Made by a program: the position numbers and the translations under genes
NCBI GenBank assembly: GCA_002345845.1
Contig: DDWF01000076.1
Span: forward strand, 4,583 to 20,914
Length of the DNA: 16,332 nt
Direction: 5' to 3'
Origin: Betaproteobacteria bacterium UBA2293
GTDB taxonomy: Bacteria; Pseudomonadota; Gammaproteobacteria; Burkholderiales; Rhodocyclaceae
The notes under the pieces: model-generated
Database searches by the model: none
The model's input: the letters and a program-made list of their open reading frames with translations, nothing else
Told to the model about the DNA's origin: nothing
Shown: piece after piece, positions 1 through 6,352 of the stretch
Numbering within the stretch: position 1 is the first letter of the stretch
How the letters are laid out: each line of letters starts with the position of its first letter

Positions 1-986
1 GGCATGATCGAGCTGCCCGGCTCGTTTTCCGGAATGCTGATCTCGCCGAGCCCGGAGCGCGGCCCGGAAGCCAGCCAGCGGACATCGTTGGCGATCTTGT
101 TGAGGGCCACGGCCAGTGTCTTCAGCGCCCCGTGCACGGCCACCGGGCCGTCATGCGCGGCCAGTGCCGCGAACTTGTTGTCGGCGCTGCAGAACGGCAG
201 TTGGCTGCTACGCGCCAGAGCGGCGGCGACCCGCGTGCCAAACTCCGGGTGGGTGTTGAGTCCGGTGCCGACTGCGGTGCCGCCGATGGCCAGCGGATAG
301 AGCAGCGGCAGCATGGCCTCGATGACCGTCCGCGCCTGGCCGAGTTGCGCGACATAGCCGGAGAATTCCTGGCCCAGCGTCAACGGCGTCGCGTCCTGCA
401 GGTGGGTACGGCCGATCTTGACGATGCCGGCGAAGTCGGCGGCCTTGTCGGCCAGCGTCGCCTGCAGGCGGGCCAGCGCCGGCAGCAGCCGGCGGCGGAT
501 GGCCAAGGCGGCAGCGACGTGGATGGCCGTGGGAAAAACATCGTTGGACGACTGGCCGAGATTGACCTCGTCGTTGGCATGCACCAGTCGCTGCAGACCG
601 CGTTCGCCGCCGAGCAGTTCGGAGGCGCGGTTGGCCAGCACCTCATTGACATTCATGTTGCTCTGCGTGCCGGAGCCGGTCTGCCAGACGGCCAGCGGGA
701 ATTCGTCGGGATGGCTACCGGCCAGCACCTCACCGGCGGCAGCGGCGATCGCTGCCGCCTTGTCGGCCGGCAACAGGCCGAGTTCGCCATTGACCATCGC
801 TGCCGCCTGCTTGACCTCGGCCAGCGCATGAATCAGTTCCGTCGCCAGGCGCTCCGTCGAGATGGCGAAATGTTCAAGCGAACGCTGTGTCTGGGCGCCC
901 CATAGACGGGCAGCCGGTACCTCGATGACGCCGAAGGAATCGCGCTCGCTGCGGGTACTCGCGGGTGTTGCCGGGTCGTCTGCCAT
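1..986 (-). CDS. fumC: Fumarate hydratase class II (3' part missing at window edge)
   Basis: Class II fumarase interconverts fumarate and L-malate in the TCA cycle, as a cytosolic iron-independent homotetramer. The visible N-terminal 328 residues include the substrate-binding stretch [14 protein letters not shown], then SSNDVFPTA and [10 protein letters not shown]. The reading frame leaves the window just after [10 protein letters not shown], so it is cut inside the GSSxMPxKxN superfamily signature; roughly the last 130 of about 460 residues lie outside. The ATG at 986 is chosen because a strong GAGGAGG sits about 5 nt upstream. In-frame ATGs slightly further upstream would place that ribosome site inside the coding region. 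The gene lies 67 bp downstream of the SLC13-type transporter on the same strand; dicarboxylate import next to fumarase would make sense, but the transporter substrate is unknown. Confidence 0.96.
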   Translation of the reverse strand, partial: MADDPATPASTRSERDSFGVIEVPAARLWGAQTQRSLEHFAISTERLATELIHALAEVKQAAAMVNGELGLLPADKAAAIAAAAGEVLAGSHPDEFPLAVWQTGSGTQSNMNVNEVLANRASELLGGERGLQRLVHANDEVNLGQSSNDVFPTAIHVAAALAIRRRLLPALARLQATLADKAADFAGIVKIGRTHLQDATPLTLGQEFSGYVAQLGQARTVIEAMLPLLYPLAIGGTAVGTGLNTHPEFGTRVAAALARSSQLPFCSADNKFAALAAHDGPVAVHGALKTLAVALNKIANDVRWLASGPRSGLGEISIPENEPGSSIM

Positions 987-1053
987 GTCTGCCTCCTCGG
1001 TATGCATCTTCATCATAGTGGCGATTGGCTGAGATGCAGCCGGCAGATGCGGG

Positions 1054-2847
1054 TCAGCTCAGCGGCCAGAACAGCGGGATGAGCAGACTGGCGAGTAGCC
1101 AGGTCAGCAGGTTCATCGGGATGCCCATGCGGGCGAAGTCGGCGAAACGGTAATTGCCGGCGCTATAGACGAGGGTGTTGGTCTGGTAGCCGATCGGCGT
1201 GGCGAAGCTGCAACTGGCAGCGAACATGACGCCAACGACGAAGGGCCGCGGGTCGACGCCGAGTTGTTCGGCAACACCGATGACCACCGGCGTAAACAAC
1301 ACGGCGATGGCGTTGTTGCTGACGAATTCGGTGGCGATCGAGGTCAGCAGGATGACCAGCGACAGCATCAGCCAGGGCGACAGGCCATCGCCAAGGACGA
1401 CCAGTTGCCTGGCCAGCAGGTCGGCCAGACCGGAGTTTTTCATGGCGATGCTGATCGCCAGCATGCCGAAGATCAGGATCAGAATCGGCCATTCGATAGC
1501 CTTGTAGGCTTCGTCGGCGCGGATGCAGCCGGTGGCGACGACGATGGCGGCGCCGATCAGCGCCAGGCCTTCGATGGGCATGACGTTGAAGGCAGCCAGC
1601 AGCATGACGCCGGCGATGGTGGCCAGGGCGATCGGCGCCTTGGCCTGGCGATTGGTCACCTGCCGACCTTCGGTGATGGCGAACAGGTCGCCGTTGTCGC
1701 AGAAACGCTTGATCTGCGCTGGCGTGCCCTCGACCAGCAGCACGTCGCCGACCTGCAACTGGAAGTCGTCGCCGATCTGGGCAAAGGAAGCATCGCGGCG
1801 ATGCACGGCGATCAGGTGGATGCCGTAGCGGGCAAGCAGGTCGAGGTCGCGGATCGGGCGCAGCACGTAGCGCGAAGTCTGGCCGACGATGGCCTCGACC
1901 ATGACCACGTCGCGCCGGCGCAGCGTCTCCAGGTCGTGCTGGCCGGCCTGTACCTGCAAGCCGACCAGGTCGGTGCTGCGCAACTCCATCATGGCGCTGC
2001 TGCGGCTGTGCACGACGATGCGGTCACCGGCCTCGATGCGCGTCGCCGGATCCGGGTTGGCAATTTCGTTCTCGCCGCGGCACAGGTTGAGCACCTGGAT
2101 GACGCCGTTGGCCAGCTTGCTTTCTTTCAGCGTCTTGCCGATCAGGTGCGAGTCCTCGGGCACGAACAGTTCGGTCATGAACAGCCGGTCGCCGCTGCCG
2201 GTGAATTGCTGGGTCAGGGTTTCGCGCACCGGCAGCAGGCGCTGGGCGAACAAGGCCATGAAGGCGCAGCCGGCGAGCGCCATGATGATCGCCGGAGCGC
2301 TGATCTCGAACATGGAAAAAGGGGCCAGGCCATGCGCCCGGGCGACACCATCGACGAGGATGTTGGTCGAGGTGCCGACCATGGTGATCAGGCCGCCAAG
2401 AATGGTGGCGTAGGAGAGCGGGATCAGCAGCCGCGACGGGGCGATGTTGTAGCGACCGGCCATGGCGATCACCGCCGGAATCATCACCATGACCACCGGC
2501 GTGTTGTTGATGAAGGGCGACACCAGCAGACCGACCAGCAGCAAGGCCAGCAACAAGCGCCGCTCGCTCTGCCCGGCCATGGCGCCCAGCCAGTCGCCGA
2601 GACGATCGACACAGCCGGTTCTCGACAGGGCACCGCTGATGATGAACAGGCAGGCAATGGTGATCGGCGCGCTGTTGCTGAAGACGCCGGTCACCTCCTT
2701 GGCCGACAGCAGACCCAGCGCCAGCAGCAAGGCCACGGCCGCCATCACCGCCACGTCCGGCTTCAGCCATTCGCGCACGAAGGCGGCGAACAGGCCGATC
2801 AGGACGATACCGACAGCGGCGGCATGCAGGTGTTGCGGGAGCGACAT
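1054..2847 (-). CDS. SLC13/DASS-family transporter with two internal TrkA_C (RCK_C) domains
   Basis: Inner-membrane anion transporter of the divalent anion:Na+ symporter type, about 597 residues. About five hydrophobic helices (residues 9-205) are followed by a soluble insert with two TrkA_C-like regulatory domains (about 219-292 and 312-392) and then a second membrane half (about 403-597). SLC13-type landmarks include [11 protein letters not shown] (from about 114), GTSTN (about 158), [11 protein letters not shown] (about 510) and [12 protein letters not shown] (about 550). Sulfate, phosphate and dicarboxylate carriers share this layout, so the substrate cannot be named. The RCK_C insert usually implies ligand gating. 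The start is uncertain: ATG at 2847 begins directly before a plausible first helix, while a TTG at 2907 would add 20 residues. Neither has a convincing ribosome site. fumC follows downstream. Confidence 0.9.
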   Translation of the reverse strand: MSLPQHLHAAAVGIVLIGLFAAFVREWLKPDVAVMAAVALLLALGLLSAKEVTGVFSNSAPITIACLFIISGALSRTGCVDRLGDWLGAMAGQSERRLLLALLLVGLLVSPFINNTPVVMVMIPAVIAMAGRYNIAPSRLLIPLSYATILGGLITMVGTSTNILVDGVARAHGLAPFSMFEISAPAIIMALAGCAFMALFAQRLLPVRETLTQQFTGSGDRLFMTELFVPEDSHLIGKTLKESKLANGVIQVLNLCRGENEIANPDPATRIEAGDRIVVHSRSSAMMELRSTDLVGLQVQAGQHDLETLRRRDVVMVEAIVGQTSRYVLRPIRDLDLLARYGIHLIAVHRRDASFAQIGDDFQLQVGDVLLVEGTPAQIKRFCDNGDLFAITEGRQVTNRQAKAPIALATIAGVMLLAAFNVMPIEGLALIGAAIVVATGCIRADEAYKAIEWPILILIFGMLAISIAMKNSGLADLLARQLVVLGDGLSPWLMLSLVILLTSIATEFVSNNAIAVLFTPVVIGVAEQLGVDPRPFVVGVMFAASCSFATPIGYQTNTLVYSAGNYRFADFARMGIPMNLLTWLLASLLIPLFWPLS

Positions 2848-2972
2848 CGATGGGCACGTAGGTGGGCAGGGAAAAGCGAAGGATAGTATCCCGCGCAGAT
2901 AATCCAAAAGAATGAATTATTTGTTTCTTATTGCCAATCGATATAACAATTTCCCGACAACACCGTCGTCAT
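2848..2972 (-). promoter_or_regulatory. AT-rich intergenic gap, possible promoter of the SLC13 gene
   Basis: The 2900-2955 stretch is strikingly AT-rich for this window and lies directly upstream of the transporter gene. On the minus strand TTGGCA (2937-2932) is a 5/6 match to a -35 box. The element 17 nt further on, CATTCT (2914-2909), is a poor -10, so exact promoter elements are not fixed. No terminator hairpin is evident for the upstream gene. Confidence 0.3.
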
Positions 2973-3584
2973 TCAGGCGCCCGAACGGACGATGAAAACC
3001 CGCGGATCGTCGGCGAAGTCTTCCAGCAGGCAACGCACCCGCTCCTGCCACAAGCTGCCGAAAAGCCGCCGGGCGGCCTCGTCGGCCTGGCCGCTCAGAC
3101 ATTGCCGGAGCAAGTCCGGCATCGCCGGGTCAGCCGGAATGTGGCTGACATCGCAGGCTGCATCGACCGAACGCCCGTCATCCAGGCGCGTCAGGCGCAG
3201 CTCGAGGGGAATCCCGACACCGTAGGCCAGCAGGTTGCGCCGGCGGAACTGACCGGCAATACCCTTGAAGCCGCCGTCGCCGGCGGCGCCGGTAAGCAGC
3301 GTGACGACGCTGGCGATGACACCGGTGACGCCCTCGTCGCCGGCCTTCGCCAGGTCCACCCGGATGCCACCACGACAAGGCAGCTCGTCGCCGTAGAGGG
3401 CGGCCAGCGCCAGGCGGCTCATGTTCCAGGCCGCGGCGACGGTGGGACAGGAGTGCCCGGCCAGCCGGACGGCATCGAGATAGCGGTAGTCGAGCACACC
3501 GTCGTCGTTGACGCCAAGGAACTGGGCGAGCGGATCGCGCAGGCGGATGACCGGCAAGCGGTCGAAGAAGGCTGGATAGTTCAC
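2973..3584 (-). CDS. FmdE-like conserved hypothetical protein
   Basis: A 203-residue soluble protein of unknown function. The stretch AGHSCPTVAAAW (about residues 41-52) resembles the HxCP motif of FmdE (subunit E of formylmethanofuran dehydrogenase and its many non-methanogen relatives). There His and Cys can bind metal. GVTGVIASVVTLLTG and GGFKGIAGQFRRRN follow, which I recall as conserved in similar bacterial hypothetical proteins. No signal peptide or membrane helix is visible. The GTG start at 3584 is chosen because it overlaps the upstream DUF3079 stop (GTGA) and has AGGTGA just upstream; a longer frame to 3692 would run through the DUF3079 gene. The pairing suggests co-translation with the small Cys protein. 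The FmdE assignment rests on a short motif and could be wrong. Confidence 0.7.
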   Translation of the reverse strand: MNYPAFFDRLPVIRLRDPLAQFLGVNDDGVLDYRYLDAVRLAGHSCPTVAAAWNMSRLALAALYGDELPCRGGIRVDLAKAGDEGVTGVIASVVTLLTGAAGDGGFKGIAGQFRRRNLLAYGVGIPLELRLTRLDDGRSVDAACDVSHIPADPAMPDLLRQCLSGQADEAARRLFGSLWQERVRCLLEDFADDPRVFIVRSGA

Positions 3585-3778
3585 TCTTTCACCTCGCCGT
3601 CGCCGACATCGATACCCCAGTCGCCCCAGGTGTACCAGTCGTCGCCGAGCAGTTCGGCCGGATGCTGGGTGCGCCCGGAGCCGTTGCCGCATTGCAGGTC
3701 ATTCGTTGGACAATAACGATCACAACCCCAGCAGGTACGCTCTGGATGCTTGGGATTCAGGGGGAATTTCTTCGCCAT
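3581..3778 (-). CDS. DUF3079 small four-cysteine protein
   Basis: A 65-residue protein matching the DUF3079 pattern: KKFPLNPKHPERTCWGCDRYC near the start, then QCGNGSGRTQHPAELLGDDWY. Four cysteines (CWGC, RYC, LQC) packed into about 17 residues suggest a metal site, zinc or iron-sulfur; this is inference, since the family has no known function. The ATG at 3778 matches the usual family N terminus. An in-frame ATG at 3814 would add 12 residues (MSSNPTSFKSPE) and has GGAG only 2 nt away, so it is less likely but possible. The stop overlaps the GTG start of the FmdE-like gene by 4 bp, indicating translational coupling. The gene diverges from the ArsC-fold gene at 3971. Confidence 0.85.
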   Translation of the reverse strand: MAKKFPLNPKHPERTCWGCDRYCPTNDLQCGNGSGRTQHPAELLGDDWYTWGDWGIDVGDGEVKE

Positions 3779-3892
3779 TTCCGGCGATTTGAAGGACGTA
3801 GGATTGCTGCTCATGACTCCGGCCGCGTTTGACTGGGACAGTTGCAGCTTAGGCCAGACGGCGGCAGCCGTCATTGATCTCGCTCACGAAGT

Positions 3893-3920
3893 GCCGGCCG
3901 CGGCTTCGCGTCGGGCCGGC
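3893..3920. repeat. Inverted repeat GCCGGCC/GGCCGGC in divergent gap
   Basis: Perfect 7-bp arms (3893-3899 and 3914-3920) with a 14-nt loop lie between the divergent DUF3079 and ArsC-fold genes. No T tract follows on either strand, so it is not a standard intrinsic terminator. It could be a leader hairpin or simply GC-rich chance. The 192-bp gap (3779-3970) otherwise shows only the AAGGA ribosome site of the next gene. Confidence 0.3.
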
Positions 3921-3970
3921 CGAACCCTTAAACTAAGGTTTTTCGCCACCGCTGCACGAAGGAATTGCTC

Positions 3971-4312
3971 ATGAAGGTCTACGGGATCAGGAATTGCGAC
4001 ACGATGAAGAAGGCCATGAACTGGCTGGACGAAAACGGCATCACCTACGAATTCATCGACTACAAGAAGGCCGGCGTCGCCGCCGCCGGACTGCCCGACT
4101 GGAACCAGCGCGCTGGCTGGGAAACCCTGCTCAACCGGCGCGGCCTGATGTGGAAGAAACTGAGCGAGGCCGAACGGGCGGACGTGGACGAGGCCAAGGC
4201 GCTGCTACTGATGGCGCAATACCCGGCGCTGATCAAGCGGCCGGTGCTCGACACCGGCAAGCAGCTGCTCGTCGGCTTCAGCCCGGAAAACTATGCGGAG
4301 AAACTGAAATGA
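3971..4312 (+). CDS. ArsC/Spx-family (YffB-type) protein
   Basis: A 113-residue thioredoxin-fold protein of the ArsC/Spx family, close in layout to E. coli YffB. Landmarks are MKVYGIRNCDTMKKA with Cys9, then WETLLNRRGLMWKKL, PALIKRPVLDT and LLVGFSPENY. There is only this one cysteine, so the multi-Cys arsenate reductase relay is absent. YffB-type proteins are thought to be glutathione-dependent thiol reductases but their substrate is unsettled. The ATG at 3971 is chosen over an upstream TTG (3965) because AAGGA (3959-3963) is 7 nt away. The stop overlaps the hslO start (ATGA), so it is co-translated with the redox-regulated chaperone, which supports a role in thiol or oxidative stress. Confidence 0.93.
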   Translation: MKVYGIRNCDTMKKAMNWLDENGITYEFIDYKKAGVAAAGLPDWNQRAGWETLLNRRGLMWKKLSEAERADVDEAKALLLMAQYPALIKRPVLDTGKQLLVGFSPENYAEKLK

Positions 4313-5190
4313 GCGACAGCTACGTTCGCCGCTTCCTCTTCGAGGGCCTCGACATTCGCGGCGCCATCGTTCATCTCGGCGATGCCTGGCAACAGATGCA
4401 GGCCGGTCGCGATTATCAGCCGACCGTTGCCCAGTTGCTCGGCGAAACCGCCGCCGTCACCGCCCTGATTGCCGGCCAGCTCAAGCAGCCCGGTCGCCTG
4501 ACCCTGCAGTTGCGAGGCAACGGTCCGGTTCAGCTACTGGTCATGGACTGCAATGAACAACTGCAGATGCGCGGCATGGCGCGCAGCAATCCGGTCGTCC
4601 TGCCGGCACCGGTACCCGAGCTGCTCGGCGCCCACCAGGGCGGCCAGTTGCTGATGAGCCTGGACATGCCCGATGCCCGCCAGCCCTACCAGAGTTTCGT
4701 GCCCATGGTCGGCGACAGCATCGCCGGCATCTTCGAGCATTACCTCGAACAATCGGAACAGCAGCCCTCACGACTCTTTGCCTCGGCCAGTCCGCGGGCT
4801 GCGGCCTGCCTGTTCCTGCAGAAGATGCCGGAAGCCGACGCCCGCGACGCCGATGGCTGGCATCGCATCAGCCAGCTGGCGGCCACCGTCAAGGCCGGCG
4901 AACTGCTCGAACTCGACACCGAAACCCTGCTCAGCCGACTGTTCCACGAAGAGATGGCGGCGCACGGCGTGCGTGTCTACGATGCGCAACCGGTCTGCTA
5001 CCACTGCCCCGAGGATTGGGACAAGATTCGCGACATGATCCGCGCCCTCGGCCAGCAAGATGCCGAGACCATCGTCGCCGAGCACGGCGAAATTCTCATC
5101 CGCGACGACATCTGCAACCGCGAATACCGCTTCTCACCAGCCGACGTCGCCGCCCTCTTCGCCCAGGCGGCCAGTCAGCCGCTGCACTGA
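4309..5190 (+). CDS. hslO: Hsp33 family molecular chaperone with altered zinc/redox centre
   Basis: Cytosolic holdase chaperone of 293 residues, the usual family length. The N-terminal domain shows RGAIVHLGDAW, then LLGETAAVTALIAG, LTLQLRGNGPVQLL, and YQSFVPMVGDSIAGIFEHYLEQSEQ. In E. coli the C-terminal domain binds zinc through CxC and CxxC; oxidation releases the metal and activates the chaperone. Here the first pair is C230-x-H232-C233 (CxxC spacing) and the second is D266-x2-C269, so one conserved Cys is Asp. Cys-to-Asp spacing is 32 residues, within the normal range. The fold is clear, but the redox switch may differ. It overlaps the ArsC-fold gene by 4 bp upstream and converges with the lipoprotein gene 16 bp downstream. 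Confidence 0.95.
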   Translation: MSDSYVRRFLFEGLDIRGAIVHLGDAWQQMQAGRDYQPTVAQLLGETAAVTALIAGQLKQPGRLTLQLRGNGPVQLLVMDCNEQLQMRGMARSNPVVLPAPVPELLGAHQGGQLLMSLDMPDARQPYQSFVPMVGDSIAGIFEHYLEQSEQQPSRLFASASPRAAACLFLQKMPEADARDADGWHRISQLAATVKAGELLELDTETLLSRLFHEEMAAHGVRVYDAQPVCYHCPEDWDKIRDMIRALGQQDAETIVAEHGEILIRDDICNREYRFSPADVAALFAQAASQPLH

Positions 5191-5206
5191 GCCACAAGCG
5201 ACCGGC

Positions 5207-5701
5207 TCAGGGCCGATAGACCAGCTCGACACGGCGCATCGTCTTGCGGCATTCGGCGGTGTTGCAGCCGGCCACCATCTTTTCCCGCCCCACCGGATAG
5301 CGTTGCATCTGGCGGGCCGGTACGCCCAGGCGGCGCAGTGCGGCAAACACCGCATCGACCCGGCCCTGGGCGATGGCCAGTTTGTAGGAACGGCTGCCCT
5401 GGTCGTCCGTATGGCCGACCAGGATGAGCACCAGACGTGGATCAGCCTTCAGGCGTTCGGCGTACGGCCGCAATTTGTTGCGCTCGGCCGCTTCGATCTC
5501 GATCGAACCGGCCAGGAAGAAGATGTTTTCAGCAGCCAGCGGCGGGGCCACGGCAACGGCTGATGGCGCCGGCGGCCGCTTCGCTTCCGCCCGTGTCTCC
5601 GCCGCCGGTGCCGGCTCCTCTTCCACCGGTGTCACCGACGGCCGGCCGGCGCAGGCGGCGAGCAGGCAGGCCGCCAAGCAGATCAACAGGCGCTTATGCA
5701 T
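5207..5701 (-). CDS. OmpA-family peptidoglycan-binding lipoprotein
   Basis: A 164-residue envelope lipoprotein. The N terminus MHKRLLICLAACLLAAC gives a signal peptide with lipobox LAAC and lipidated Cys17. Next is a Pro/Ala/Glu-rich linker (about residues 20-57), then a compact OmpA_C domain. Its peptidoglycan contacts are recognisable: GHTDDQGS (96-103) and RRVEL (156-160). Two cysteines (C146, C151) in the loop before the last strand could form a disulfide. It probably tethers the outer membrane to the wall. The ATG at 5701 overlaps the end of the MarR gene by 8 bp, so translation is likely coupled. The ribosome site is weak. Why a MarR regulator is paired with this protein is not evident. 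Confidence 0.9.
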   Translation of the reverse strand: MHKRLLICLAACLLAACAGRPSVTPVEEEPAPAAETRAEAKRPPAPSAVAVAPPLAAENIFFLAGSIEIEAAERNKLRPYAERLKADPRLVLILVGHTDDQGSRSYKLAIAQGRVDAVFAALRRLGVPARQMQRYPVGREKMVAGCNTAECRKTMRRVELVYRP

Positions 5702-6218
5702 CGCGCCGCCGCTCGCTGTCGTCGGGGCCGAGCATGTCGGCCAGCGGGGTTTCGGCGTAACCATCGACCTTGCCGGGCAGATGGCGGATCAATTCATCAA
5801 GATTGATATTCAATGTTTTCAGCACCACTGCCGGCAGATTGGCCAGCGCTTCCGGGAGGATCCCTTCGGCCGGCCCCGGCAGGGCTGCCAGCGCTGCCCG
5901 GCCCTCCTCGGTCAGGACCAGACCGACCCGCCGCTGATCGCGGCCATTTCGCTGTTTGGTGACGCAGCCACGGGCCACCAGCTTGTCCACCATCAGACTG
6001 CAGGTGGACTGGTGGATGCCCATGCGGACAGCAAGATCGCCGATACCGATGGCCGGATTGCGCTCGACCTCCTGCAGTAGCCACATCCAGGAACCGGGCA
6101 TGCCGCAGCGCTCCTCGACGAGACGGAAATACTGGCGCAGGGAACCGAAGATCTGCCGGAATTGCTGCAGCACTTCCAGGGCAAGCAGCGAAGATGAGTT
6201 GTGGGGAGCGGGTTGCAA
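5694..6218 (-). CDS. MarR-family transcriptional regulator
   Basis: A 174-residue winged-helix regulator. The helix-turn-helix lies at about residues 57-82 (IGDLAVRMGIHQSTCSLMVDKL) and the wing at about 84-103 (GCVTKQRNGRDQRRVGLVLT), followed by TEEGRAAL. A 45-residue tail after the dimerisation helices is longer than usual. The start is a TTG at 6218, supported by AGGA (6228-6225) 6 nt upstream and the lack of another good start; the ATG at residue 40 would delete the first helix. The gene diverges from a six-gene operon, and a palindrome in the shared promoter is a likely binding site, so it probably represses both itself and the operon. The ligand is unknown. Confidence 0.92.
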   Translation of the reverse strand: MQPAPHNSSSLLALEVLQQFRQIFGSLRQYFRLVEERCGMPGSWMWLLQEVERNPAIGIGDLAVRMGIHQSTCSLMVDKLVARGCVTKQRNGRDQRRVGLVLTEEGRAALAALPGPAEGILPEALANLPAVVLKTLNINLDELIRHLPGKVDGYAETPLADMLGPDDSERRRDA

Positions 6219-6239
6219 GGTTTTTCCTGGGCGCGCCGG

Positions 6240-6268
6240 TTGCGCGAAAACGAAGCGTCAATTATATT
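6240..6268 (+). promoter_or_regulatory. Predicted promoter of the six-gene operon
   Basis: TTGCGC (6240-6245), 17-bp spacer, TATATT (6263-6268). The -10 is a 5/6 sigma70 match and the -35 a 3/6 match. The transcript would start near 6275 and have a leader of about 78 nt that includes the hairpin at 6330. Confidence 0.42.
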
Positions 6269-6289
6269 GCCAAGCAATGTAGCCGCGAA
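6261..6289 (-). promoter_or_regulatory. Predicted promoter of the MarR-lipoprotein operon
   Basis: On the minus strand there is a consensus TATAAT (6266-6261), with TTCGCG (6289-6284) 17 bp upstream as a weak 3/6 -35. It shares bases with the divergent plus-strand -10. Confidence 0.42.
6263..6281. promoter_or_regulatory. Candidate MarR operator palindrome
   Basis: Perfect inverted repeat ATTGC-CAA-GCAAT (6266-6278), flanked after one mismatch by TA/TA, giving a 19-bp imperfect palindrome. It overlaps both divergent -10 boxes. TTGC-n-GCAA palindromes of this size are typical of MarR-family sites, and the gene beside it encodes one. Autorepression plus repression of the operon is the natural reading. 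Confidence 0.5.
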
Positions 6290-6329
6290 CACTTCTGTTC
6301 ACTGGCTCATTCCTTTTCGACGAGGATTT

Positions 6330-6352
6330 GGGGGGCATGCCCCCCTTTTTTT
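6330..6352 (+). terminator. Terminator-like hairpin abutting a start codon
   Basis: A perfect palindrome GGGGGGCATGCCCCCC (6330-6345), six GC pairs with a CATG loop, is followed by seven T residues (6346-6352). The next base begins the ATG of the transporter gene. In form it is a good intrinsic terminator on the plus strand only. No plus-strand gene ends upstream, so it would act as an attenuator or translational control element in the operon leader. Confidence 0.6.

Noticed and set aside
1264..2886. 540-residue open frame antisense to the SLC13 gene
   Set aside because: Composition is Asp/Gln/His/Arg-rich low complexity, typical of an opposite-strand shadow in GC-rich DNA; the minus-strand frame has clear family motifs.
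2930..2942. ATTGCCAATCGAT in the AT-rich gap, sharing ATTGCCAA with the MarR palindrome
   Set aside because: Only one half-site matches and the palindrome is not kept; 8 shared bases in an AT-rich stretch can be chance.
2917..3102. Small 61-residue minus-strand frame
   Set aside because: Arg/Gly-rich shadow overlapping the end of the FmdE-like gene, with no independent support.
6277..6282. ATG-TAG start-stop minimal ORF in the operon leader
   Set aside because: No ribosome site and close to the predicted transcription start, so most likely coincidence.
6194..6352. Upstream in-frame extension of the first CPA2-like gene
   Set aside because: It would overlap the divergent MarR start, both promoters and the terminator-like stem, and the added residues look non-coding.
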